DNA of 28,283 bases from CAZMVU01 sp964569295. GTDB taxonomy: Bacteria; Hydrogenedentota; Hydrogenedentia; Hydrogenedentales; JAGMZX01. Positions 17,362-25,147 of this stretch are shown here, one piece after another. Made by a program: the position numbers and the translations under genes. A model generated the notes under the pieces. It ran no database searches and was not told the DNA's origin. It was given only the letters and a program-made list of their open reading frames with translations. The stretch spans positions 1-28,283 of the forward strand of contig CAZMVU010000041.1 in the NCBI GenBank assembly GCA_964569295.1, read 5' to 3'. How positions within the stretch are numbered: the first letter of the stretch is position 1; every line of letters starts with the position of its first letter.

Positions 17362-17479
17362 GGGGACAGCCCACGCGCTCGCGAAGTCATACCGCCACGG
17401 CCATGCGCTACCTGAGCCCGCAGGCAGATGCGCCAATAACGTGCCTCGACTGACGGCCCGCTCGCTTGGTTCTGTCCCT
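17362..17479 (+). repeat. 118-base inverted-end repeat R2, copy a
   Basis: The element starts GGGGACAG and ends CTGTCCCT, so its ends are inverted repeats of 8 bases with one mismatch. A second copy of exactly the same length is at 27011-27128, with about 85% identity by hand alignment and no gaps. The interior shares GCGCTCGCGAAGTCATAC and CATGCGCTAC. No open frame is shared. It resembles a small non-autonomous element or a REP/MITE-like unit; no transposase is nearby. It begins 22 bases after R1c. Confidence 0.75.
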
Positions 17480-17531
17480 ATTTTTCAACCTGCTGTTCTG
17501 GCCGGTCTCCGTCCGCGCCTGGGGTGTGCGT

Positions 17532-18497
17532 TTACGAACCTTCGCGGGAACGGCGGAGCTCCTGCTCGAGTTCACGCTGGCGGGTGCGGACATCTTCGAG
17601 GAGCTGGCGGTTCACGGCGATGAGGTCGGCGAGCAATGCGGTGACGAGGAACACAAAGCCGCCGCCCACAAAGATGGCGCTGAATATGAGGGACTGGATA
17701 TGCCCCTCGCCCTGGCCCGCCGCCCAGAACACAAGGAAACGCAACGCGGGAACAAGCCCGACGAAGAAACTGCACGCGGCCAAAAGGGAGAAGAAGCGGA
17801 AGGGCCGGTACGTCATGAATATGCGCACGATGGTGAACACACTGCGGCGGATGTAGGTGGGAATCGAGCTTATGAGCCGCGAAGGCCGCGTTTCTCCGTT
17901 CACCCGGACGGGGACGCTAGTGATGGCCATGTTCTTGCGTCCCGCCTGGATAATGGTCTCGAGGGTGTAGGTGTAGTTGTCGAAAACGTTGATCCGCATG
18001 GCCGCCTCGCGGGTGAACGCGCGGAAGCCGCTGGGGGCGTCGGTCACATGCGTGCCGCTTGCCATGCGTACGACCCAGGAGCCCATGGACTGAAGGACTT
18101 TCTTGAGCGGCGACCAGTGGGCGATCTCGGCGATGGGGCGCTCGCCCACGACTATCTCCGCGTGGCCGTCGAGAATCGGCTGCACGAGTGCGGGAATGTC
18201 ACCGGCATGGTACTGGTTATCCGCATCGGTATTGACAATGACATCGGCACCCTGACAGACGGCGGCATTGAGGCCTGTCATGAATGCCCGGGCGAGTCCG
18301 CGGTTCATGCGCAGTTGCACCACATGGTGCGCGCCGTTTTCGCGGGCCACGGCCGAGGTACGGTCCGTCGATCCGTCATCGATAACGAGGTATTCGACGG
18401 CATCGAACCCCGGCACGTCGCGCGGCAGGTCGGCGAGGGTTTCAGCGAGGGTGTCCTCCTCGTTGAAGCAGGGAATCTGGATTATCAGCTTGCGCAT
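17532..18497 (-). CDS. Membrane-bound family 2 glycosyltransferase (polyprenyl-phosphate sugar transferase type)
   Basis: This 321-residue enzyme transfers a sugar from a nucleotide donor, most likely to a lipid carrier at the inner membrane. The GT-A domain shows IPCFNEEDTL (8-17), IDDGSTD (39-45) and the metal-binding DxD as TDADNQY (90-96). Two hydrophobic segments near the C-terminus (FFSLLAACSFFVGLVPALRF; LIFSAIFVGGGFVFLVTALL) and a charged Arg/Glu coiled tail follow, as in dolichol-phosphate mannosyltransferase-like and undecaprenyl-phosphate GlcNAc/Ara4FN transferases. I set the start at ATG 18497 because the conserved N-terminus starts there, the ribosome binding site is GAGG at eight bases, and the promoter at 18562-18590 would leave the longer open frame's ATG (18554) at the very 5' end of the transcript. 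It is divergent from the transglutaminase-like genes. Confidence 0.9.
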   Translation of the reverse strand: MRKLIIQIPCFNEEDTLAETLADLPRDVPGFDAVEYLVIDDGSTDRTSAVARENGAHHVVQLRMNRGLARAFMTGLNAAVCQGADVIVNTDADNQYHAGDIPALVQPILDGHAEIVVGERPIAEIAHWSPLKKVLQSMGSWVVRMASGTHVTDAPSGFRAFTREAAMRINVFDNYTYTLETIIQAGRKNMAITSVPVRVNGETRPSRLISSIPTYIRRSVFTIVRIFMTYRPFRFFSLLAACSFFVGLVPALRFLVFWAAGQGEGHIQSLIFSAIFVGGGFVFLVTALLADLIAVNRQLLEDVRTRQRELEQELRRSREGS

Positions 18498-18541
18498 GTG
18501 GCGGGCCTCGCGGCGGAGCGCCTTCGGTCCCGGCGCGCCCA

Positions 18542-18569
18542 TTGAGTTAAACAAGGTGTGTACTATATC
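18542..18569 (+). promoter_or_regulatory. Possible promoter for the transglutaminase-like operon
   Basis: TTGAGT (18542-18547) and TATATC (18564-18569) are spaced 16 bases apart and overlap the opposite-facing promoter of the glycosyltransferase. Both hexamers are partial matches. Confidence 0.3.
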
Positions 18570-18590
18570 GTTTCATTGTATACCAGTAAA
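18562..18590 (-). promoter_or_regulatory. Promoter for the glycosyltransferase gene
   Basis: Minus-strand TTTACT (18585-18590) and TATAGT (18562-18567) have a 17-base spacer. The predicted transcript starts near 18556, leaving a leader of about 59 bases to ATG 18497. Confidence 0.5.
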
Positions 18591-18639
18591 ACCGAGGTAT
18601 CACCGGCGGCGGCACGCTGCCTGTGCATGAGGATTGGCT

Positions 18640-19863
18640 ATGCCCGTTGGCACAACGCACCGGATCCGGCCCGTGCTGATCGCGATTGCGGCGTTGCTCG
18701 CCATGCAGCACGCGCAGCCGGCGTCGCTCGAGGACGCATTCGTGCCGCCTGCGCCGGCGGACGAGGCGCCCGAAACCTATACCAATCTTGGCCGGGACGA
18801 AGATGCGGAGGTGCTGGATGAAGCGCTCGCGGCCATCTTTGCCGGCGGCGCGCGCCCGGAAGCTGTGGAGACCCGTGTACTGCATGTTCTGGCCTATGTG
18901 GCGCAGGTGACCCGGATGGAGCCGCTGGGCGCGGAACATGGATCGGCGTGCCTCGCGGCGGGTAAAGGGTACTGTACGGACATGGCGCAGGCCTTCGTAG
19001 CGTTGTGCCGGCGCATGGGCCTGCCTGCGCGTGTAAACAGCTTTCACAACATCGAATGGATGCAGGGCCACTCCGCGGCTGAGGTGCACTACGACGGCGG
19101 CTGGCATTTCTTCGACCCCACCTTTGCTGTATTCTTCTACTCACGGGACGCTTATGACGGGCGGGGCCGCGTGCGGCCGCTGCGCGAATTGATCGGTGGC
19201 GCGGAAACGCCCGAACATTGCTTCGCCGTTGTGCCCGAGGTCTGGACCGGCGAGAACACGCATCCGCCGCGCCCCGAGCCGGCCGCCGGAAAGAACGCGG
19301 GGCGGCACACCTACACGCTGGGCGAATTCTACCGGCAAATTTTTCGCACCACGTTCCCGCCCGTGTTCACGCCGCGGCAAACCGTGTCCATGCCTTTCGT
19401 GATGCGCCTGGCCAACGGCGAGGCCTGGGCGGGCAAGCGAGACGGCCATACCGACGATCTCTTCGCGCGCCGGGAAGATCGCACTTACCCCCGCTACCAC
19501 GGTTTTACGCAGGTAGGCCAGACCCGCAATGTACATGTCCTGAATACCCTCGTGCTCGAGGATGGCCGCCCGGGCTGGTACCGGCTCACCTACCACTTTA
19601 CCGGAATGAGCCAATACGATACGATGCGCGCCGTACCGCTCATGTCCGTGCTGCCACGGACTCCGGAAATCGAAGAAGACCGGTGGTCGCTCGTGTTCTA
19701 TCTACAGGACAACTCGGGCATCCTGCTCATCGACAATCCATCGGGCCGTGCGTACATCGACGCGGTCCACGTGGCGGCCATCGATGTGCCGCGCCCCGAG
19801 CCCGGCCCTGAACCGGATACAGCACGCGCAGAAACCGCGCCGGAAAAGGACACGGCGCCATGA
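18640..19863 (+). CDS. Exported transglutaminase-like (papain-fold) protein 1
   Basis: The 407-residue product has a signal peptide (about 1-29, RPVLIAIAALLAMQHAQPA) and a transglutaminase-core domain with Cys112 in GKGYCTDMAQAFVALCRRMGLPAR-type context, His144 in GHSAAEV, and Asp159 in FFDPTFA: the Cys-His-Asp triad. A second domain of about 200 residues follows, with beta-strand pattern, ending in LLIDNPSGRAYIDAVHV and a Pro/Glu tail. Such domains act as cross-linking enzymes, proteases or amidases on peptide substrates; here the target is unknown and likely periplasmic or surface. ATG 18640 is preceded by GAGG at seven bases; an in-frame TTG at 18634 is less likely. It overlaps the next, paralogous gene by ATGA. 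Confidence 0.85.
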   Translation: MPVGTTHRIRPVLIAIAALLAMQHAQPASLEDAFVPPAPADEAPETYTNLGRDEDAEVLDEALAAIFAGGARPEAVETRVLHVLAYVAQVTRMEPLGAEHGSACLAAGKGYCTDMAQAFVALCRRMGLPARVNSFHNIEWMQGHSAAEVHYDGGWHFFDPTFAVFFYSRDAYDGRGRVRPLRELIGGAETPEHCFAVVPEVWTGENTHPPRPEPAAGKNAGRHTYTLGEFYRQIFRTTFPPVFTPRQTVSMPFVMRLANGEAWAGKRDGHTDDLFARREDRTYPRYHGFTQVGQTRNVHVLNTLVLEDGRPGWYRLTYHFTGMSQYDTMRAVPLMSVLPRTPEIEEDRWSLVFYLQDNSGILLIDNPSGRAYIDAVHVAAIDVPRPEPGPEPDTARAETAPEKDTAP

Positions 19864-21053
19864 GCGCGCGCCGTGGGTTGTGCGTCGTACTGATTGCGGC
19901 GGGGTGTGGGCCTGCGGCCCCGCCCCCCGAGCCACCCGCTGCACCGGCGCAGGAACGTGGAGCACCGGCCGCCGCCCCCCGCGAATCCCTGGGTTCAATC
20001 GACCGCGCCTTCGCCCTGCCTGAGCCGCCCCCCCGCGAATTCGCCCGCCTCGCACCCAATGAAGACACCGCCCTGCTCGACGCCGCCCTCGACGAGATCT
20101 TCTCGCGGCCAAAGCCCGCCGCCAGCGAAAAGACCGCGTTGCGCATCCTGGCCTACGTGGCGCAGAAGACGAAGCTCGAGTCCGCGGCCGCGCGCACCGG
20201 CAGCGAGGTGTTACGCGAGGGCAGGGCCTATTGCTTCGGCATGGCCCGCGCCTATGTGGCGTTGTGCCGCCGCGCCGGCCTCCGCGCGCGCATGAACAGC
20301 CTGCACAACTTCCACCTCATGCCCGCGCACAACATGGCCGAGGTCTACTACGGCGGCGCGTGGCATCTTGTCGACCCGACCTACGCGACTTTCTTCTACA
20401 CACGATCAACCTGCGATGGGGAGGGCGCTATACGCTCGCTGCGCGATGTCTTCGCAAACGGCGGCGGCGGGGTGCACGTATTCCAGGTAGCCAGGGACTT
20501 GTGGACCGGCAAGTATGCCGGCTACCAGGAGCCTGCGCCGCTCGACCCGGAAGCGCGCTACGGCCAGTACCCCTTCACCCTCGCCGAATTCTACGCCCAC
20601 CTGTTCAAGACCGCGTTCCCCGTGGTACCTGGTGATTACGTAGCGGCGTCGTTCCCGCTCGACGTGGACCTGCGCGAAGCAAACGAACACTGGATTGGCC
20701 GCGTAGACGGCGATGTCATGGATGTGCAGCCCAAGACCGGCGGCAAAACCGCGCGCTACACCGGTGGTACCATCCTGGGCCAGGCGCACGTGGGCGCGGC
20801 GTTTCACACCGTAACCCTGCGCATCGCCGAACCGGGACGGTTCACGCTCACGTACCACGTGCTGGGTGGGCGTCACGACCGGATCGGCGCGGTGGCCTTG
20901 AAGAATGTCGTTATCGGCGGCATCACCCACGCCGCCAACACGTGGACACTCACGGGCTACGCCCAGGCCGACCCGGCGCTCCTGCTCATCCACAACCGCC
21001 ACTACGCCACCCACGTGGACGCGGTCCATGTGTCAATGAGCAACGAACAATGA
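19860..21053 (+). CDS. Transglutaminase-like lipoprotein 2 (paralogue of the preceding gene)
   Basis: The 397-residue product starts at ATG 19860 inside the previous gene's stop (ATGA), implying coupled translation. A short signal with a lipobox-like LIAAGC (Cys16) and a Pro/Ala-rich linker (17-45) suggest a lipoprotein, whereas its neighbour looks soluble. The catalytic domain keeps Cys125 (GRAYCFGM), His157 (AHNMAEV) and Asp172 (LVDPTYA). N-terminal (EDTALLDAALDEIF vs EDAEVLDEALAAIF), catalytic and C-terminal (ending LLLIHNRHYATHVDAVHV) regions all align with its neighbour, so this is a full-length tandem duplication, now well diverged. The last codons and the stop fall inside a degenerate 7-base repeat array (21037-21092). 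The substrate is unknown. Confidence 0.85.
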   Translation: MSARRGLCVVLIAAGCGPAAPPPEPPAAPAQERGAPAAAPRESLGSIDRAFALPEPPPREFARLAPNEDTALLDAALDEIFSRPKPAASEKTALRILAYVAQKTKLESAAARTGSEVLREGRAYCFGMARAYVALCRRAGLRARMNSLHNFHLMPAHNMAEVYYGGAWHLVDPTYATFFYTRSTCDGEGAIRSLRDVFANGGGGVHVFQVARDLWTGKYAGYQEPAPLDPEARYGQYPFTLAEFYAHLFKTAFPVVPGDYVAASFPLDVDLREANEHWIGRVDGDVMDVQPKTGGKTARYTGGTILGQAHVGAAFHTVTLRIAEPGRFTLTYHVLGGRHDRIGAVALKNVVIGGITHAANTWTLTGYAQADPALLLIHNRHYATHVDAVHVSMSNEQ

Positions 21054-21092
21054 ACCATGAGCACTGAGCACTGAGCGCTGAGCACTGAGCGC
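21037..21092 (+). repeat. Heptamer tandem array across the end of a gene
   Basis: Eight in-phase 7-base units run from 21037: three degenerate (TGAGCAA, CGAACAA, TGAACCA), then TGAGCAC, TGAGCAC, TGAGCGC, TGAGCAC, TGAGCGC. The first two units encode the last residues of the transglutaminase-like lipoprotein and the third supplies its TGA stop. Because 7 is not a multiple of 3 and each unit has TGA, the array places stops in all three frames. Confidence 0.8.
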
Positions 21093-21162
21093 GAAAGGAA
21101 GGTGTGTCTTTCCCTCTTTTTCCCCGGCCAAGCTCCAGTCGATGACGCCAAGTCTCACCTCC

Positions 21163-22293
21163 TCACTGCACGGCGGTGAACAACACGCACACCGGCGTCG
21201 GCATGGACACCTCGTGTTCAGTGGGTTCCAGCACCCCGGTGTCTGTGTCGACCCGTAAGACAACGATGTTGTCCGTGTTGCGGTTGGCGGCCAGGAGGAA
21301 ACGTCCGGCTGGGTCGATGTTGAAGTTGCGCGGGGTTTGGCCGCCGGTCGGGGTATGTCCGATCGCTGTAAGGCGCCCTGTTTGCGGTGCGATGGCAAAT
21401 GCCGCGATGCTGTCGTGCCCGCGGTTCGAGGCATAGAGGTACTTGCCTGACGGGTGCACGAGAATCTCCGCTGTCGTGTTCTCCGCGTTGAAATCGCCGG
21501 GCAGCGTGCCGATGGTGTGGATGATCTCGAGCCCGCCGGATTCCGTACGTGCAAGCGCCGTGACCGTGTTGTCGAGTTCGTTCACGACGTAGGCGAACCG
21601 GCCGGTGGGGTGAATCGCCAGGTGGCGCGGGCCCGCGCCGGGTGCGAGGTGGACGGCGGGCGGGTCGGCCGGTTCGAGTGTGCCCGCTTGCGCATCGTAG
21701 TGGTGCCTGTGCACGCGGTCCGTGCCGAGGTCGGTCACGTAGAGCACAGTGTTCTCCGGCCCGAAATTTACCGCGTGGGCGTGGGGCGCCTGTTGCCGGG
21801 TGGGGTGCGGGCCGCTGCCGGTGTAGGTGTGGGTTGCACACGCCGGGGCGAGTGCGCCCTCGCTGTCCACCGGCAACATGGCCATGGTGCCGTCGCTGTA
21901 GTTTGCCACGGCCACATGCTTGCCGCTCGGCGCAACGTCCACGTGGCATGGCCCTTTGCCCTCGGATGGCGCATCGTTGAGCAAGGCGAGGGCGCCCCTA
22001 TCATCAGTCATGCGAAAAGCGCTCACCATGCCGCCCCGCTCAGTCCGGCCGCAGGCGTAGAGCACCGGCGCGGCCGGATGCAGTGCCAGGAATGAGGGGT
22101 TCTCCGTGCCGGCGGCAAGCGCTACGGGCCCGGGTTCACCGGTTGCCGCATCGAGCGTAAAGGTATAGATGCCCTCGCTCTCGCCGCCGGTGTATGTACC
22201 TGCATACACACGCCATGTGTCCGGCGTGTCACCGGCGGCGGCGGTAAGCAGGGGGATGAGAAGGGCCAGGCTCAGAAAGATCGCACATCGCAT
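21163..22293 (-). CDS. Secreted lactonase-family seven-bladed beta-propeller
   Basis: The 376-residue product has a signal peptide (about 1-20, MRCAIFLSLALLIPLLTAAA) and the repeating blades of the lactonase (PF10282) family: VYAGTYTGGESEGIYTF, NPSFLALHP, GPCHVDVAPSGKHVAVANY, GPRHLAIHPTGRFAYVVNEL, LVHPSGKYLYASNRG and TPRNFNIDPAGRFLLAAN. Known members hydrolyse 6-phosphogluconolactone or resemble carboxymuconate cyclase; an exported form would more likely act on a free sugar lactone. ATG 22293 has AAGGA eight bases upstream; the ATG two codons before (22299) is too close. The very long open frame upstream on this strand (to 23475) is antisense to the aldo/keto reductase and is not coding. It is divergent from that gene by 93 bases, which must hold both promoters. 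Confidence 0.9.
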   Translation of the reverse strand: MRCAIFLSLALLIPLLTAAAGDTPDTWRVYAGTYTGGESEGIYTFTLDAATGEPGPVALAAGTENPSFLALHPAAPVLYACGRTERGGMVSAFRMTDDRGALALLNDAPSEGKGPCHVDVAPSGKHVAVANYSDGTMAMLPVDSEGALAPACATHTYTGSGPHPTRQQAPHAHAVNFGPENTVLYVTDLGTDRVHRHHYDAQAGTLEPADPPAVHLAPGAGPRHLAIHPTGRFAYVVNELDNTVTALARTESGGLEIIHTIGTLPGDFNAENTTAEILVHPSGKYLYASNRGHDSIAAFAIAPQTGRLTAIGHTPTGGQTPRNFNIDPAGRFLLAANRNTDNIVVLRVDTDTGVLEPTEHEVSMPTPVCVLFTAVQ

Positions 22294-22386
22294 TGGCATG
22301 TTCCTTGTATTTCGTGCCGTGTTCGGTAGAAGATAACAGGAACGATGGCGAAAGGAAAGCCGGTAACTCAACGGGAGGATCCAGCA

Positions 22387-23355
22387 ATGCGACGGCGTGA
22401 TTTCCTGGGGACAATGGCGGCTACCACGACTTGGCTTGCTGCAGGCGGCGCATGGCCGGGTGTGGCGGAAGAACAGAAGCAGCTCGATGAACTCGGCCCG
22501 ATGCCGCGGCGGCCCCTGGGCGACTCGGGCATCGACCTGCCGGTGATGGGCTTTGGCGGGCTGGTCGCCCGGGACAATACGCCTGAGGCCGTCGACCGGG
22601 TGGTTGGGCTGTCGCTCGATCTCGGCATCGATTTCTTCGACACGGCGGCCTCCTATGGCAATTCGGAGGAGATGCTGGCGCCGGTCATCGGGCCGCGGCG
22701 GGACAAGCTCATCCTTGCGACCAAGACCCGGGAACGCACCCGCGAGGGGGCCCGCCGCGAGTTCGCGCGCTCTTGCGAAATCCTCGGCACCGGCCACTTC
22801 GACCTTTACCTGGTGCATGGCATTCAGCATGTGGAACGCGACGTCGAGGCCGCCTTCGCACAGGATGGCGCCATGCCATTCTTGCGCGAGAAAAAGAAGG
22901 CCGGCGAGATACGCCTGCTCGGTTTCTCCGCCCATTCGACCGAGGCCGCGTTGCGCGCCATGGACCTGTATGACTTCGACTTCTTCTACTTTCCCGTGAA
23001 CTACGTGGCGTGGTTCGCAGGCGATTTTGGGCCCGCCGTGCTCGATGTGGCCAAGGCCAAGGGCATCCCCTGTGTCTCGCTGAAGGCGCTGGCCCGCCAA
23101 CACTGGCCCGCAGGTACACCGAAAGAAGACCGCTGCAAAGGCTGTTGGTACCAGCCCATCGAGTCGCCCGAGGAGGCGTCGCTGGCATTGCGCTGGTCGC
23201 TGAGCCAAGGCGTGGCCAGTGCATTGCCGCCGGGCAACGAAGGCCTTTACCGCAAAGCGCTTACCCTCGCCAGCGACCTGCAGCCCATCACCCCGGAAGA
23301 AACCGCGAAGTTGAGCGCCCTCGCCCAGGACCAGAACCCGCTTTTCCCGCGGTAA
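22387..23355 (+). CDS. Tat-exported aldo/keto reductase
   Basis: This 322-residue NADPH-type oxidoreductase has a Tat signal (MRRRDFLGTMAATTTWLAAGG) and the aldo/keto reductase tetrad Asp85 (FFDTAASYG), Tyr90, Lys113 (ILATKTRE) and His144 (YLVHGIQH). A late RCKGCWYQP segment is common to the Tat-signal subgroup found in Planctomycetes-like bacteria. Substrate is unknown; with the divergent lactonase-type propeller it suggests periplasmic sugar or sugar-lactone interconversion, which is inference. The start is ATG 22387, eight bases after GGAGG (22374-22378), and puts the twin arginines at the N-terminus; the longer open frame from 22345 would bury them. An NADPH enzyme outside the cytoplasm must carry its cofactor through Tat. 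Confidence 0.9.
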   Translation: MRRRDFLGTMAATTTWLAAGGAWPGVAEEQKQLDELGPMPRRPLGDSGIDLPVMGFGGLVARDNTPEAVDRVVGLSLDLGIDFFDTAASYGNSEEMLAPVIGPRRDKLILATKTRERTREGARREFARSCEILGTGHFDLYLVHGIQHVERDVEAAFAQDGAMPFLREKKKAGEIRLLGFSAHSTEAALRAMDLYDFDFFYFPVNYVAWFAGDFGPAVLDVAKAKGIPCVSLKALARQHWPAGTPKEDRCKGCWYQPIESPEEASLALRWSLSQGVASALPPGNEGLYRKALTLASDLQPITPEETAKLSALAQDQNPLFPR

Positions 23356-23512
23356 TCCCCACCGGCATGCAGCGGTATGTGCGAGTGGGTTTCCGGAATC
23401 CGCCGCGGCACGGAGCGGACCCACCTTAATAGCAACCCCCGTCACACACCCAGGATGTGAGGAGGCGCGCGGCATTCGGGGCGGCGATCGTTGGGCTCAT
23501 CGTTGCGCGCGC

Positions 23513-25147
23513 CTACACCTGGACGCTGCGCTTGAGATTCTCGACGGTGTCGAGGAGGTTACGTGCGTCGTCGATCAGGCGGCGCTCCGGCCGGAACGCG
23601 AGATCGGGGGCATAAAGCGCGACGCGCAGGTGCGCGGTGGCTTTACGGCGTGCGCCCCAGGAAACCGCACGGGCAATGAGGTTGAGGATGAACAGCTCGG
23701 CGGCGATGAGCATGAGGAACACGGTGGCGGCATGGCCCACATAGCCTTGGGCAAGGGGTTCGGCGGTAAAGAATTCGTAGACGATGGTGAAGCCGGCATA
23801 GATCAGGAAGAGGATCGGCAGGAAATCCGCGGCGATCGTGGCGGGCCAGCTCGTCATGCGGTGCGCGCCCGCCACCACGCCATCGCGCGCGGGACCGCGC
23901 AGTACGGCGCTCACACGCTGGTTGATCTCCTGCTGATAGTTGTCGATGCCCGTGCCGGTGGCGGGCGGCGTGAAACCGGTGCGGGTGAAGGCGAGAGACA
24001 GCTCGCTGCTGCGGTTCTGGTATTCGCCCAGGATTTCTTCCGATGCGACAGCGAGATCGTCTTCGATGAGTTCGCGGCTGGTCAGGAGCGAGGCGGCCTG
24101 GCGGCCGGCGTTGCGGTTGACGCCGGGCAGCCAGCCGGCAAGACGGGCGGGCAACGAACGCAACGCCGCCAGCATCCGGTAGCAGGTGCCGACAATCCCT
24201 TTGGCGCGCAGGCCGAGTTCGCGGCTCAAAGCGAAATGCCACAGATACGATTCGGAAAACAGGCGCCGCTCGATTATGCCGAGGCTCGCCTTCGCGACAG
24301 CGCGATCGGCGGTGTCTACCTGACGCTCGAGGGTGTCGAGCGCTGCGGACAAGGGAGCTACGCTGCGCTCGAGCCGTTCGACCGTCTTGACGAGGAGGCC
24401 AGCGGCATTGGCGCGTTTGATCCGGGCGATGCGCTCCGCGTTCAGTTCGTTGCGCAGGAACGACTCGAGCCGCGGAAAGTCCAGCTCCGTGCCGCCAGGG
24501 TTGCGGCCGGCAAGTTTGCGGTCGAGCGTGCGCAAGGCGTTCACGCGGAAGTAATCCGCCACATGGAAGCCTGCCCGCTCGAGGTTATCGCGCCAGTGGC
24601 GCTCGATACTCTCGACGCCGGCCTTCGTCTCGACGCACACCATGGTGCGTTCGCCCTGGAGCGGGCGCAGCAGGGACCAGGTCGCTTCGTCCAGGTATTT
24701 TTCCGGGCTGCCACATAGCATGATGAGATCGCACCGGCTGAGCACATCGACGACGTGGGCGCGGTGCTCGCGTACGATCGTGTCGGAGTCCGGCGTGTCG
24801 ACGAGGACCAGGTTATCCAGCGCCGACCCGGAGATGTTGTTCCAGTCGTCGAAATCGAGGGTGACGCCGGGCGGATGGTAAACGATGGGCTCGTGGGTGC
24901 AGGGCCGGAACTCGGAGGTCTCCGCGAGCTGATCGCCGGCCAGCGCGTTTAACAAGGTCGACTTGCCCACGCCCGATCCGCCCACCAACGCGATGACGAG
25001 CACGTCGTTCAGGTGCGCTTCGCGCCGGGTGAGCTCGTTGACCTGTTCGTGGAGCACGTGTCCTTCGCGGCGCAACGGCTGCCACGGGCCTTCGTACTCG
25101 GCGAGGCGGCGCAGCGTGTCGAGTATGTTTACAAGGCTTTCCGGCAT
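23513..25147 (-). CDS. Dynamin-like membrane GTPase 2
   Basis: The 544-residue product has an N-terminal helix, P-loop GGSGVGKS (56-63), switch Thr84 (PCTHEP), G3 DTPD (117-120) and a G4 position reading ETKAG (173-177), which lacks the usual Asp. A long helical region with heptad-like stretches follows (about 200-420), then two hydrophobic segments (about 436-459 and 475-497) and an amphipathic C-terminus. This layout matches bacterial dynamin-like proteins that bind and remodel membranes. ATG 25147 overlaps the upstream GTPase gene by 19 bases, and the long open frame upstream (to 25498) is within that gene in another frame. The two products probably act as a hetero-oligomer. A hairpin with AGGCGCGCG arms straddles the stop. 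Confidence 0.82.
   Translation of the reverse strand: MPESLVNILDTLRRLAEYEGPWQPLRREGHVLHEQVNELTRREAHLNDVLVIALVGGSGVGKSTLLNALAGDQLAETSEFRPCTHEPIVYHPPGVTLDFDDWNNISGSALDNLVLVDTPDSDTIVREHRAHVVDVLSRCDLIMLCGSPEKYLDEATWSLLRPLQGERTMVCVETKAGVESIERHWRDNLERAGFHVADYFRVNALRTLDRKLAGRNPGGTELDFPRLESFLRNELNAERIARIKRANAAGLLVKTVERLERSVAPLSAALDTLERQVDTADRAVAKASLGIIERRLFSESYLWHFALSRELGLRAKGIVGTCYRMLAALRSLPARLAGWLPGVNRNAGRQAASLLTSRELIEDDLAVASEEILGEYQNRSSELSLAFTRTGFTPPATGTGIDNYQQEINQRVSAVLRGPARDGVVAGAHRMTSWPATIAADFLPILFLIYAGFTIVYEFFTAEPLAQGYVGHAATVFLMLIAAELFILNLIARAVSWGARRKATAHLRVALYAPDLAFRPERRLIDDARNLLDTVENLKRSVQV

Noticed and set aside
17223..17453. A small 76-codon gene over repeat R1c.
   Set aside because: The frame recurs only as part of the repeat and runs into unrelated sequence at its end; no ribosome binding site.
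22294..23475. N-terminal extension of about 390 codons on the lactonase frame.
   Set aside because: It is entirely antisense to the aldo/keto reductase gene, and a signal peptide with a ribosome binding site begins at 22293.
23463..23514. AGGCGCGCG...CGCGCGCCT hairpin at the end of the second dynamin-like gene as a terminator.
   Set aside because: The loop is about 34 bases, the stem overlaps the stop codon, and no T-run follows on the minus strand.
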